Shown piece by piece: positions 42,394 through 51,810 of a stretch of 64,000 nucleotides of DNA. The stretch is taken from the NCBI GenBank assembly GCA_900618795.1, contig UYJD01000007.1, forward strand, positions 1,192,385-1,256,384, in the 5' to 3' direction. Each line of letters begins with the position of its first letter. Position 1 is the first letter of the stretch. The position numbers and the translations under genes were made by a program. This DNA comes from Cyanodermella asteris (Eukaryota; Ascomycota; Lecanoromycetes; Ostropales; Stictidaceae). The notes beneath the pieces were generated by a model. It was given only the letters and a program-made list of their open reading frames with translations. It was not told the DNA's origin and did no database searches.

Positions 42394-43292
42394 TTAGATG
42401 GCCCTCTGCCTCTTTCTCCCGCTCTTCATGACCTCCTCGTCTCGTGCCTTCTCGCCCTTCCTCTCCTTCGAATCAAGGACTTGTGTAAGCACGTCAAACG
42501 CAAATTCCGGAAACTCGATACAAAGCTCTTTGAACTCGCCTTCTGCTTCGTGGCGTAGCACATGACTTCGAGCACCCCAGAAGGCGGCAATCGGTTTTCG
42601 TATCCTCTCGTCGGCCTTTGGCGTGTTGCCGTAGACGTATCGAGCGTATTCGATCTCGCCACGAGCTGTCGACTGCACGAGATGGACCTTGCTAAGGGCA
42701 AGACGCGTAAGGTCTGTGACTCCGAGCTTTTCTGCCAATGTGTAGACGCGGGCGTGCTTCAGCAGCTGAACTCCATCGTCGCTACCTTCAAGCTCGAGTC
42801 GATTGCCGGGAAGGCGTTTGGGGAAGTATTCGCCGGTATACAGATATTGCAGGAAGCAGCCCATGGCATCCAAATCCTCACTTGACATATCGATCCGACG
42901 GCTCGTAACATCCTCGGAAAATTCGGCAAGGGCGTTGACGAAGAAAGGAGACTTTGCGAGAAGACCTTGATGCGCGGTGAGGGTCACAGCTTCATCGCCG
43001 GTTCCTATGCCTAGTTCGATAATGGGCGATCGCAGGTAGCTTTGAAAGGACGTCAGCAATGCACACACCGCAACATGCGACGCCCAAGTCGAACGTACTC
43101 GAGGAATGTCATGTTCTGCGCAGCTTGTGCGGCGTCCTCGACAGCCTCGTCTGCATCTGCTCGCGTTTCACCCGCAGGAATATCGACCTCAAGGACTTCT
43201 GTCACCTCCGCGTCACCGTCTGCTCCCATCTCAATGTCTTCCGGCGCATCGGCCGGAGTGTCGCGCTCGATGCGGACCTGGGGAGAAGCCAT
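42394..43292 (-). CDS. BTB/POZ domain protein
   Basis: Exons 43292-43099 and 43039-42394 give 279 residues. The 59-nt intron (GTACGT, GCTGACG branch, CAAAG end) joins MTFLD to YLRSPIIELGIG. The BTB fold is seen in VTLTAHQGLLAKSPFFVNAL, SRRIDMSSEDLDAMGCFLQYLYTGEY and the following helices (HARVYTLAEKLGVTDLTRLAL). This resembles the many single-BTB proteins of filamentous fungi whose partners are unknown; some act as cullin-3 adaptors. The N-terminal 65 residues are very acidic (DTPADAPEDIEMGADGDAE). The C terminus is basic (MKSGRKRQRAI), possibly a nuclear signal. The start ATG lies in a good context 410 nt from the divergent MES1 start. Confidence 0.85.
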
Positions 43293-43701
43293 GGCCGATG
43301 ACAAGTGTATTCGGTCGAACGAGCGTGGTTGATTGTCTCCAAGAGAGCGTATGCGCCAGCGGCCAGCACAGCGGCGCGGTTGGGAAGAGGGATGCAAATA
43401 GTGAAGGCAAGCTGCTGAAGCGCACAGCTCCCAGCCTCTTCTCAAGGGTCCAGTCCCGTTCCTGGCGGCCCAAGCCACATTTTAGCGGCGTGGTCGAGGG
43501 ATGTGTACGGTCTTGCTCGGAGTCCTGCGCTGGGTTCCCTACTGCAATTGGCTTTTTGTGCCCGCGTGCCCCGCGAGAGAGCTGCGCTGCCGTCTGACTC
43601 AACGTCTGCAGGAGCAGCTTAAAAGCAAGGACGCCCTCGGAAGTGGTGCTGGATTGCCGGAATCCGACACTCGCTCCAAGCCGCCCAAGAGGCTGACAGA
43701 C
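43293..43701. promoter_or_regulatory. bidirectional promoter region BTB gene / MES1
   Basis: The 409 nt between two divergent start codons must hold both promoters. An in-frame ATG for MES1 lies inside it at 43501 with no stop before the usual start. No specific box is confirmed. Confidence 0.5.
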
Positions 43702-45725
43702 ATGGCTACAGCGGAGAAGATCCTGCCGAGGAAGGGTGAACGAAACGTGCTCATCACCTCGGCCTTGCCATACGTGAACAACGTCCCGCATCTGGGCAAT
43801 ATCGTGGGAAGTGTCTTGTCGGCCGACGTCTATTCGAGGTGAGCACCGCGTCTTCCAAAACCCTCGCCACGTGCTGACAGCGTCTAAGATACAGCAAAGC
43901 TCGTGGAAGGCCCACTTTGTTCGTTTGCGGCACGGACGAGTATGGAACGGCCACGGAGACGAAGGCTCTGGAAGAGAAGGTCACCCCTCGAGAGCTGTGC
44001 GACAAGTATGCCAAAGTACACAAAGAGATATATGACTGGTTTGAGCTCGGCTTTGACATCTTCGGCCGCACCTCGACGCAGCAGCAAGAGGAGATTGTCC
44101 AATCGATCTTCCGCCGCCTGCACCAGAACGGCTTCACCACCGAGGCCACCTCACGCCAGCCGTATTGCGAGCAGCACAAGTCGTTTTTGGCAGACCGCTA
44201 TATCGAGGGCACCTGCCCAAAGTGTGGTTATGATGATGCAAGGGGCGACCAGTGCGACCAGTGCGGGAGCGTTGACTATGAGCCGCTGGACTTGAAGAAT
44301 GCGAGATGCAAAGTGGATGGGGCGACGCCGGTTCCGAGAGAGACGAAACACATACATCTGTTGCTCGACAAGCTGCAACCGGAGGTCGAGGCATGGTTCA
44401 AGGAGGCCAGTGAAAAGGGCCAGTGGTCGAGCAACGGCAAAATCATCACGCAATCATGGTTGAGGGACGGCCTGCGGGACCGAGGCATTACCCGAGATTT
44501 AAGATGGGGCGTTCCTGTGCCGTTGGACGTGTTCGACAGACAGGAGGACAAGGAAGTCTACAGAGGCAAGGTGTTTTACGTTTGGTTTGACGCTTGCATC
44601 GGATACGTTTCTATCACTGCGAACTATACATCGGAATGGGAGAGATGGTGGCGGGATCCCGAGAATGTGCAACTCTATCAGTTCATGGGCAAGGACAATG
44701 TTCCATTCCATACCGTCATCTTTCCAGGCAGCCAGCTCGGCACAGGAGATCAGTGGACAAAGCTTCACCATCTTTCCACGACGGAGTACCTGAACTACGA
44801 AAAGGGCAAGTTCTCCAAATCTCGTGGCATTGGTGTCTTTGGTAACAGCGCTAAGGAGACTGGCATCAAGGCAGACGTGTGGCGTTACTATCTGCTGAGG
44901 AATCGTCCTGAGACTGGAGACACTCAATTCGAATGGAAATACTTCATCGAGCAGAACAACAACGAGTTGCTGGCGAAATTCGGCAACTTGGTAAACCGAG
45001 TCATCAAGCTTGTCAACAACAAGTTCAATTCCACAGTTCCAGACTACACCAAGCTCTTCAGCGAGCCAGGATTCCAACAGTGGATCGAACGCTTCAACAA
45101 GGAACTCAAGACTTACATTGAGGACATGGAAGCGGTGAAATTGAGGGACGGCGTTTCCAGCGCCATGCTCCTCGCCCAGTCTGGGAACGAGTTTCTGCAG
45201 GAAAATAGGATCGACAACAAACTTGTGGCAGAGCAGCCAGATAAGGCCGCGGCCGTTGTCGGTATCGCACTCAACCTAATTCTCTTGCTTGCAAGTGTGT
45301 TCGCTCCTTATCTTCCGGCCACTTCTCGCTCCATTCTGGAGCAGCTAAAGGCGCCGTTTCTGGTGATCCCTGATCAATGGACGGCCGTTGATCTCAGACC
45401 TGGCCATGTCATTGGCTCGGCGGCGCTTTTGTTCGAACGGATCGATCCCAAAAAGGAGGACGAATGGCGTGGAATGTTTGGAGGCACCCAAGAAGAGCGA
45501 GAAAAGAGAAAGCAGGAACAGCTCGCCAAGGAAGCTCTGAAAAAGGCGAAGAAAGAAGCTGAGAAGGCAAAGAAGGCGGCCAAGAAGCTTGCACAAGCCC
45601 AAGGCGGCCAGCCGGAGGCACAGAGGAGTGTCGAGACACAAGGATCGAACCCGAAGCATGACGGAGGTGACCCAGTCGACAAGGTTACAGATGGAACTCA
45701 GCAAATGACACTACCGAGCTCCTGA
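43702..45725 (+). CDS. MES1: Methionyl-tRNA synthetase
   Basis: Class I synthetase that charges tRNA-Met; most likely the cytosolic enzyme. Exons 43702-43838 and 43889-45725 give 657 residues. The 50-nt intron (GTGAGC, GCTGAC branch, TCTAAG end) joins ADVYSR to [11 protein letters not shown]. Motifs: HLGN (class I HIGH box) in the first exon, [10 protein letters not shown], a zinc-binding insert with [27 protein letters not shown], and the KMSKS-type loop GKFSKSRG. The anticodon-binding domain follows. The C terminus is a Lys/Glu/Ala-rich helix ([18 protein letters not shown]) that may bind tRNA non-specifically. [15 protein letters not shown] is the usual start. An in-frame ATG at 43501 would add 67 residues that could target mitochondria. 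Confidence 0.94.
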
Positions 45726-46488
45726 TGAGGTCGATATAGATGGCGTCATGTAACGAGAAGCAAGCAAAGATGATGCATGGCGTTGGAGGCATTGTACATT
45801 ACGGTTGTGGGGTCCGTTACAGCGAATTACGTGGTGACCGCCTTGCAATGCTTACAACAGAAATTGCTTCAACATGGTGGTCAATCGTGCGTTGTTTGCA
45901 TCACAAATGTGGTCTTTGCCAGTATATTCGAACTCAAGATATGATGTCTTCGTAACTTCAACCCTAAGCTTTGATCACTTGAGCACTGTAAAGGCGCAAG
46001 GTGGGTGGCAAGAAGTCTCTGCCTGCCTGCATAAGTGGCACGATCCAACGGATACGCTCTTGTGGATGTTTTTCAGAACAGTAAGCTAGGTCTTTAGCTG
46101 GCTCATCGGCTGTGCATCTAGCTAGGTCTCCAGCTACGTGGTTGCTCGAGTAGCTGGTTGCATGACTGGCTAGGTAGTCGGTTAGCTGAGTATTTAGTAC
46201 AGGAATTAAGGCCAGCAGCGACATCTTTCCTGCCGCCTCGGGCGGCGGAGAAACAAGGCGGCGGGCGGAAGCGCCAGCGATGACGGCAACGCTTCTGCTC
46301 GTGTGCTGAATGAACCACAGCCCAGCCGACAAGGCAAGCCGCCTCTGTCCTGACTCAGCCGTCGCCTATCTACCTATGTCCTATCCCATGCTCCACCTCC
46401 CTCCTTTTCCCTATCGTGTTCGTGGCTGTCATATGCATCCACCCCTGTTCTGCTCCAAGGATCGTCCGACCGCCGGCACATTCTCTTG
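45726..46488. other. intergenic region MES1 / CHY-RING gene
   Basis: No gene seen. A GCTAGGT/GCTGG degenerate repeat tract at 46083-46205 is listed separately. The last 100 nt before the next gene are CT-rich, as in fungal core promoters. Confidence 0.5.
46083..46205. repeat. degenerate GCTAGGT / TAGCTGG repeat tract
   Basis: Short words TAGCTGGCTC, CTAGCTAGGTC, CCAGCTACG, GTAGCTGGTTG, GGCTAGGTAGTCGG and TTAGCTGAGTATTTAG follow each other about every 14-20 nt. They look like a decayed minisatellite built on TAGCTGG/GCTAGG. The theme resembles the tract at 5245-5400. Confidence 0.6.
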
Positions 46489-48792
46489 ATGACTTCCTAC
46501 ATCCCAACCTTTCTCTCCCGCCGCTTCTCCCGTTCCAGTGCAAATCAGGATGTACCTGCACGTCTGCATGCCTCGTCCGACCCTGGGGTTCCGAATAACG
46601 AGCAGCTCAGCAGTCAAGAAGCGGTCCTACAAGAACAGAGCAGGAATGTGGCTTTGGACCGGGTCCTAGCCGGCGAAACCGAAGACGCAGATGCGCTGTC
46701 GCCCATGAGCATAGGCACTCCTTCGGAAAGTGACTTGCGGCGCATAGATCGGGATCGATTGGCGCAGGCATCAAATCTGGGAACGTCTGCCGAAGACTAC
46801 ACTCGAAGTCGTGGAACGACCGATCCCCTGCCTCGCCGGCCCGCACGTCGCGCAACTGGGGACGACGTACCTCGAGACAGCTGGCGGACACGTTTGAGAG
46901 CCAACAATATATCTCTCGGCGGAACCATACAAAATACCACGAATCCTCGGGCAGGTGCTGCTGGCTATGTCGATGACCCGGCGCAGATGCGAAGCGTGCG
47001 AGCAAGTATCTCGGGCAATATGAGCACGCCCGGCACTCCTGAAACCGATTCCAGAGCTGTGCTCATACTGCCCGCAGATGATGGCATGAGAGAACTGCGA
47101 GACAAGATACAGGCAGTGCAGGCGTCGGATGTGAGCGCGACGGAGAAGAGCAGGCTGGTACATATCCTCATGACCGAGAAATACACGGCGCAACATTCCA
47201 GAAGCCATCGGGATATAATACGAGACGCTACCGCTGGGCGCCCTAGGTCGTCGGCCGGGGTAAGTATAGGAAGTGCCAAGAGTCAGGATGCACCCCTGAC
47301 CCCGAGATCCGAACATTCTGTGCCTATGGAAGGATTGACGGGTCCGAGTGGTGATACATTGGCCAGTCCTTCAACAAGCGTTTTTACAAATCATTCGGAA
47401 GCTGATTGCTCGCTTACTTCGGAGGATCTCAGGCCGACATATTACACCAAGCCGCCGAGGGTTGACTCAATTAGCGATGGGACTCCCACGAAAGATGGAC
47501 CTGGGTCCTCTCTGGGCGACGAGGACCTCGTTATTATCGGCACCGAAGATGAGAAGGCCCTCGGCTGTGCACACTACATGCGAAATGTGAAGCTACAATG
47601 TCATGCCTGTCTCCGGTGGTATACTTGTCGATTCTGCCATGACGAAGACGAGGACCACAACCTGGAGCGACGAAAAACGCAGAACATGCTTTGCATGCTA
47701 TGTGGGACTGCTCAGCCTGCCGCAGCGGAATGTCGATCATGTGGAGAGGAGGCTGCTACATATTACTGCGATGTTTGCAAACTTTGGGACAATGATCCAG
47801 CCAAGTCCATCTACCATTGTGACGACTGCGGAATCTGTCGGGTTGGTCAGGGCGTAGGCAAGGACTTCTTCCACTGCAAAATTTGCGATGTGTGTATCAG
47901 CATGTGTATTCGCGATACACACAAGTGCATCGAACGTTCTGTGGATTGCGACTGCCCCATCTGCGGAGAGTACATGTTTACATCCCCGCAGACAGTGGTA
48001 TTCATGCGTTGTGGTCACAGCATCCACCATACGTGCTACAAGCAGCATCTCGAAACGAGCTTCAAATGTCCGATTTGTGCGAAAAGCATCATGAATATGG
48101 AGATGACCTTTCGCAGTCTGGACCGCGCAATCGCTGCTCAACCAATGCCAGAGGAGTTCAAGGATACAAAAGCTTTTGTAGTGTGCAATGACTGTCGTGG
48201 GAAAAGCAGCGTTCCCTATCATTGGCTGGGCTTGAAGTGTGGAGAGTGTGACAGTTATAATACTGTACAGCTTCAAATAATTGGGCCTGACGAGCCAACA
48301 CCTACGGCAGGGGAGCAAGCATTGTCTGGAATACCAACCTCAGGAATTCAATCTGGGGTTCAAACTCCATTTCGAGTCCCCCGAGGTAGATCCGAGTCTG
48401 GCAACGTCGCTGGTCGACCCAGGCGGCCAACATCCACATCAGCAATTCGGGAAGTTCGAGTACCCCTAGGACCAGACTACTTCTATCCGATCACAAACAA
48501 TGGTCGTTCCATATCAGCGATGGGTACAGATAGGGTGAGATCTGATTGGGGTACGGACAACACCGCTCTAGAGGCGATGGACGTCGACGGCGAGGACGAA
48601 ATGGATTTCTGGGGAGGGCTTCCTCCACGACTCCGAGCCGTTCTAATGGGTGGACGGCAGAACACAGACTCAGAGGATGAAGAAGAGGAGTCAGACAGCG
48701 ATGATGATATCATGCATGATCCTGACGATGATCCCGACGACGATGACGACGACGGTATGATGGACGATCTGGAAATTTTTGGGCATCGCTAG
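46489..48792 (+). CDS. CHY/CTCHY zinc-finger RING ubiquitin ligase (RCHY1-like)
   Basis: Members are E3 ubiquitin ligases (mammalian Pirh2/RCHY1, plant MIEL1/BRUTUS group). One exon, 767 residues, with ATG at 46489 (MTSYIPTFLSRRF). The first 350 residues are Ser/Arg/Asp-rich and disordered. The CHY finger starts at about 360 (LGCAHYMRNVKLQCHACLRW, then CRFCHDEDEDH). The CTCHY part has CDVCKLWDND, YHCDDCGICRVG and FHCKICDVC. The RING-H2 at about 486-530 reads CPICGEYMF...MRCGHSIHHTCYKQH...CPICAKS. A C-terminal zinc ribbon (VCNDC...LKCGECDSYNT) follows. All Cys/His ligands I can check are present. The tail is strongly acidic (DPDDDPDDDDDD). The long N- and C-terminal extensions exceed the 261-residue human protein. 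Confidence 0.93.
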   Translation: MTSYIPTFLSRRFSRSSANQDVPARLHASSDPGVPNNEQLSSQEAVLQEQSRNVALDRVLAGETEDADALSPMSIGTPSESDLRRIDRDRLAQASNLGTSAEDYTRSRGTTDPLPRRPARRATGDDVPRDSWRTRLRANNISLGGTIQNTTNPRAGAAGYVDDPAQMRSVRASISGNMSTPGTPETDSRAVLILPADDGMRELRDKIQAVQASDVSATEKSRLVHILMTEKYTAQHSRSHRDIIRDATAGRPRSSAGVSIGSAKSQDAPLTPRSEHSVPMEGLTGPSGDTLASPSTSVFTNHSEADCSLTSEDLRPTYYTKPPRVDSISDGTPTKDGPGSSLGDEDLVIIGTEDEKALGCAHYMRNVKLQCHACLRWYTCRFCHDEDEDHNLERRKTQNMLCMLCGTAQPAAAECRSCGEEAATYYCDVCKLWDNDPAKSIYHCDDCGICRVGQGVGKDFFHCKICDVCISMCIRDTHKCIERSVDCDCPICGEYMFTSPQTVVFMRCGHSIHHTCYKQHLETSFKCPICAKSIMNMEMTFRSLDRAIAAQPMPEEFKDTKAFVVCNDCRGKSSVPYHWLGLKCGECDSYNTVQLQIIGPDEPTPTAGEQALSGIPTSGIQSGVQTPFRVPRGRSESGNVAGRPRRPTSTSAIREVRVPLGPDYFYPITNNGRSISAMGTDRVRSDWGTDNTALEAMDVDGEDEMDFWGGLPPRLRAVLMGGRQNTDSEDEEEESDSDDDIMHDPDDDPDDDDDDGMMDDLEIFGHR

Positions 48793-49044
48793 ACGAAGAT
48801 ATTTGTGCGCAAAGTGACTTCGGCGCGATGAGCTATGGTCATGGGTATTATTTAAAAGCGTAAAACATTACAACGATATGATGATGGTAGCTTGCTTGCA
48901 TTGAGTGGCCGGAACCCCCAGTTTGGCACGCAATATTGTTGAACTAGTTTTAATTCGAAGCAAGCTGTGCAATTCTTTCTGTCGACTAACTTTTCCAGCG
49001 CTGAAAACTTCCTCAACCTTTCCCGCAGCACAAGTCAGCGCCCC

Positions 49045-50071
49045 TTACATCTTATGTGACTGCAGTGCCTTTTGGATTGCCGTAAGGCACGTTGAGTTGA
49101 TGGACGAGTCTGAGAACAGGTCATACATGGCCTTCGGGTTGCCCGGCTGTTCCCTTGTTAGCAGCTGTCAACAAAGCCCACTGGTATTGCAACTCACATT
49201 CAGATATGCGATCTTGTAATCGTTGATGTACTTTACCAATCCGTTGGAGCCACACAACTGACTGTAATCGCTCCAGTCATAGGTTGTCTGACAGCCCTCA
49301 CCACCGTAGCCATTGTCCCCGGACATGGTCTTGGTGTAACTCATCCAGTATGCAGCATTGTGGCCATCCAAGTCAACGAATGTGCCCGCATCCTCACCTC
49401 CCGGCCCCTCGGCAAAGATACAGTCGTTGTGTATCGTAATTGCGGTGCTTTTCTTGCCCCCGGTTAAGACTGCATGGTCCTGTGGCGTTCGTACTGCAAC
49501 CTTTATACCTGTCGCTACCAGCGACTTGACCACGTTCTTCTTCACCGACAAGCTAGCCGCACTGCTACCCGCGCCAGCAACTTGGCAAAAGGGCCCGTCA
49601 TGCCATTCGCCGTATTCTGGAACGTGTTAGCTTTCCTCGCAGAAAGCGAGACAGCCGGCCTACCTCCTAAAAATCCCGCCTGAACGATCGGATACGTGAC
49701 AGAGCTCTTTGTAGAGTTCAGCAGTGTCGCCCAAGCGGCAACGTCCGCCGCGATGGTGTCTGCATTTGAGGGTTCTGGCGTGATGTTCCCGTCCGAGGTT
49801 CCATACCGGATGCGCGGGATTATGGCAATCTTTTCGCAGCGTAGTTGGCAACGAGCTTCCGGTAGTCTGAGAACAGTGCGGAGTGGGAAGAGCCATCCGG
49901 CAAGATCTGAACGTTCACAAAAATGACAGATGATTTGACCGGGGCATAGTATGTGATTTGATCGGAGTTATCGGCGCCTTCGGTGAGCTGTTTAAAGGTT
50001 GTGAAGCCGGGTATGATGGCGCATGTGAGAGGAATGAGGGCGCTGAGAAGAAGCGACAGCTTAGGTTGCAT
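49045..50071 (-). pseudogene. Secreted DUF4874/DUF4832-like protein gene with a one-base frameshift
   Basis: The family is of unknown function; many relatives are secreted and sit near sugar-active enzymes. The start at 50071 gives a signal peptide (MQPKLSLLLSALIPLTCA). Exons are 50071-49664, 49616-49198 and 49146-49045, with introns of 47 nt (GTAGGC, GCTAACAC branch, TTCCAG end) and 51 nt (GTGAGT, GCTAACAA branch, ACAG end). Joins give AGFLG to GEYGEWHDGPF and AYLN to PGNPKAMY. The recognisable pattern is VQAGFLGGEYGEWH and, later, IHNDCIFAE. Within exon 1 the frame breaks at a run of four A (49831-49834): upstream reads FSDYRKLVANYAAK, downstream reads KIAIIPRIRYGTSDG one frame away. Total exon length is 929 nt, one short of a multiple of three. 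Either a true lesion or an assembly error in a homopolymer; if intact it would encode about 309 residues. Family call is from memory of the pattern. Confidence 0.7.
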
Positions 50072-51257
50072 GGCGGGCGAATTCCTGGTCGAGGACAGTA
50101 GGTGGGAGCTGAGGGGTCAGTTCAAGTTGCTGATACTGCGAATGATTATTGGGAAGAGGCTGAGAGACTAGGTAATGAAAGCGTACATTAACAGCAGAGA
50201 GCGAGCCTTCACCTTTTGTAGATTTGAAACGTCGGCTACGGCATAATTTCCCGATAGACAGTATGCTGTTACCGGTAGGATTTACACATGCCATAGGGAA
50301 GAAGACGTGGATGGAGAACTGTTTCACAGGGTCGTTCTGAGCATGCGGCGCGGCCCTGACAGTCAGCAAAGTGGATCAACCTGTTTCCTTTCCTAGCAAG
50401 GATGGTGCGCATCTGGAAGAGCATTGGACCTTTTGATGGAGTGGCGGGCGTCGAGTCAGCCGACTCAGACTCCACGAGGCGCGATCGAGAACGTCGCCGA
50501 TTTCAGAATGGACCACGAAGAAAGTGGAGTGCAGATGATGGACATAGCGGTGATGGAAAATCAGAGGACCGCGGAGGATTCGGATTCGGGCAAACCTGAT
50601 TCTGGACCTCACGTGACAGCAGCGACCATTTGCTTCGAGCGTATGAAACGCTCAAAATGACTGTAATGACACAGTGGATCGTCTCATAGTTGACGATGGC
50701 CGAGCTTCAAAATATTTTTGCCGGGGATGCCTCCTACGACGTCGTCGTTCGACAAAACTCGGTCGGCGCCCGCACGCCGTGATCCCCCATTAATTCCAGG
50801 GCATCTTTTGGGCGATATCACATATCACGAGCCAAGATCGTGGTCGGGGTCGGTTGAGATCCGGAAAGGATGAAGCGGCTAAGTTGAAAACGCCTTGAGG
50901 AAAGTACCTTTCACAACTCTCCCTGGCTCGTGCACCAGGGAGAGATACGTGTACACTCAGTTAGTGAGATAATTACAGACGTGCTTCGATGAGCGTTCAT
51001 GTACATGACAGAATTGTGTCATGCTTGACCAGATACTTCAATCAATAATCAATAGCAGACCTGACACCCAGATGATCATCCCCGCGACAATAGCTGTGGA
51101 TCCCCCTGTGTGTACCCTTGCGGGCAATCGGAAAGTATCCATCCGCCCACTATACACCACCAAAAATCGGCTACTTTAGACACTCATAACATAGTACCTA
51201 TATGTAACGCGGGCACGGGGTGGTTGACTATGTAGGCGACCAATGAAGGTTGGCGTC

Positions 51258-51389
51258 NNNNNNNNNNNNNNNNNNNNNNNNNNNNNNNNNNNNNNNNNNN
51301 NNNNNNNNNNNNNNNNNNNNNNNNNNNNNNNNNNNNNNNNNNNNNNNNNNNNNNNNNNNNNNNNNNNNNNNNNNNNNNNNNNNNNNNNN
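51258..51389. other. assembly gap (132 N)
   Basis: Unbroken run of 132 N. It divides a gene-free stretch, so no gene model is affected. Frames reported across it would be meaningless. Confidence 1.
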
Positions 51390-51492
51390 GTGACAAGTAG
51401 TGCCTGATTGGATCAGAGTCCCTGACGTCTGATCGGTCTTTCCTTTGTCCGTGACATCAACCACTTTAATTCAGAAGCTTAAATTTAAACTT

Positions 51493-51514
51493 TAGGACGT
51501 TATAAAACGTCCTA
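51493..51514. repeat. short perfect inverted repeat near the gap
   Basis: Nine-base arms (TAGGACGTT and AACGTCCTA) flank a four-base ATAA loop. A TTAAATTTAA palindrome lies a few bases upstream. It sits in AT-rich DNA about 100 nt right of the gap. Origin unknown. Confidence 0.8.
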
Positions 51515-51810
51515 TTTACGGGTATAATTTTAAGGCTATGTACATCACGTTATGGTGGTTGGATTCTGGTGCAAAGATCACTGATTTTGGTGTAAGTAAG
51601 CATGCGGATGGATACTTTCCGACTAGTATGTAAAAATATATGTACGGCATGAACATTATTACCAGCCTTTCCTGTGCGAGAACTTGATACCTCACGATCC
51701 TTAGCACTGTCATGGAATTCGGACACGACAAAGCTCTCGGTAAACATCATATACATAGCCAATATATGTACAAATTCAACTGGTTCCTGGTGCCATGGCC
51801 AGTACACTCT

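Larger units (their letters stand above)
50072..51810. other. gene-free stretch containing the assembly gap
   Basis: About 1.7 kb between two secreted-protein genes. No protein-like frame. The right half (51460-51720) is clearly richer in A/T than its surroundings. The gap and a hairpin are listed separately. It may hold a decayed repeat, but no element family is recognised. Confidence 0.5.

Noticed and set aside
51184-51464. Open frames reading through the N run
   Set aside because: Artefact of the assembly gap; the translated part is unknown sequence.
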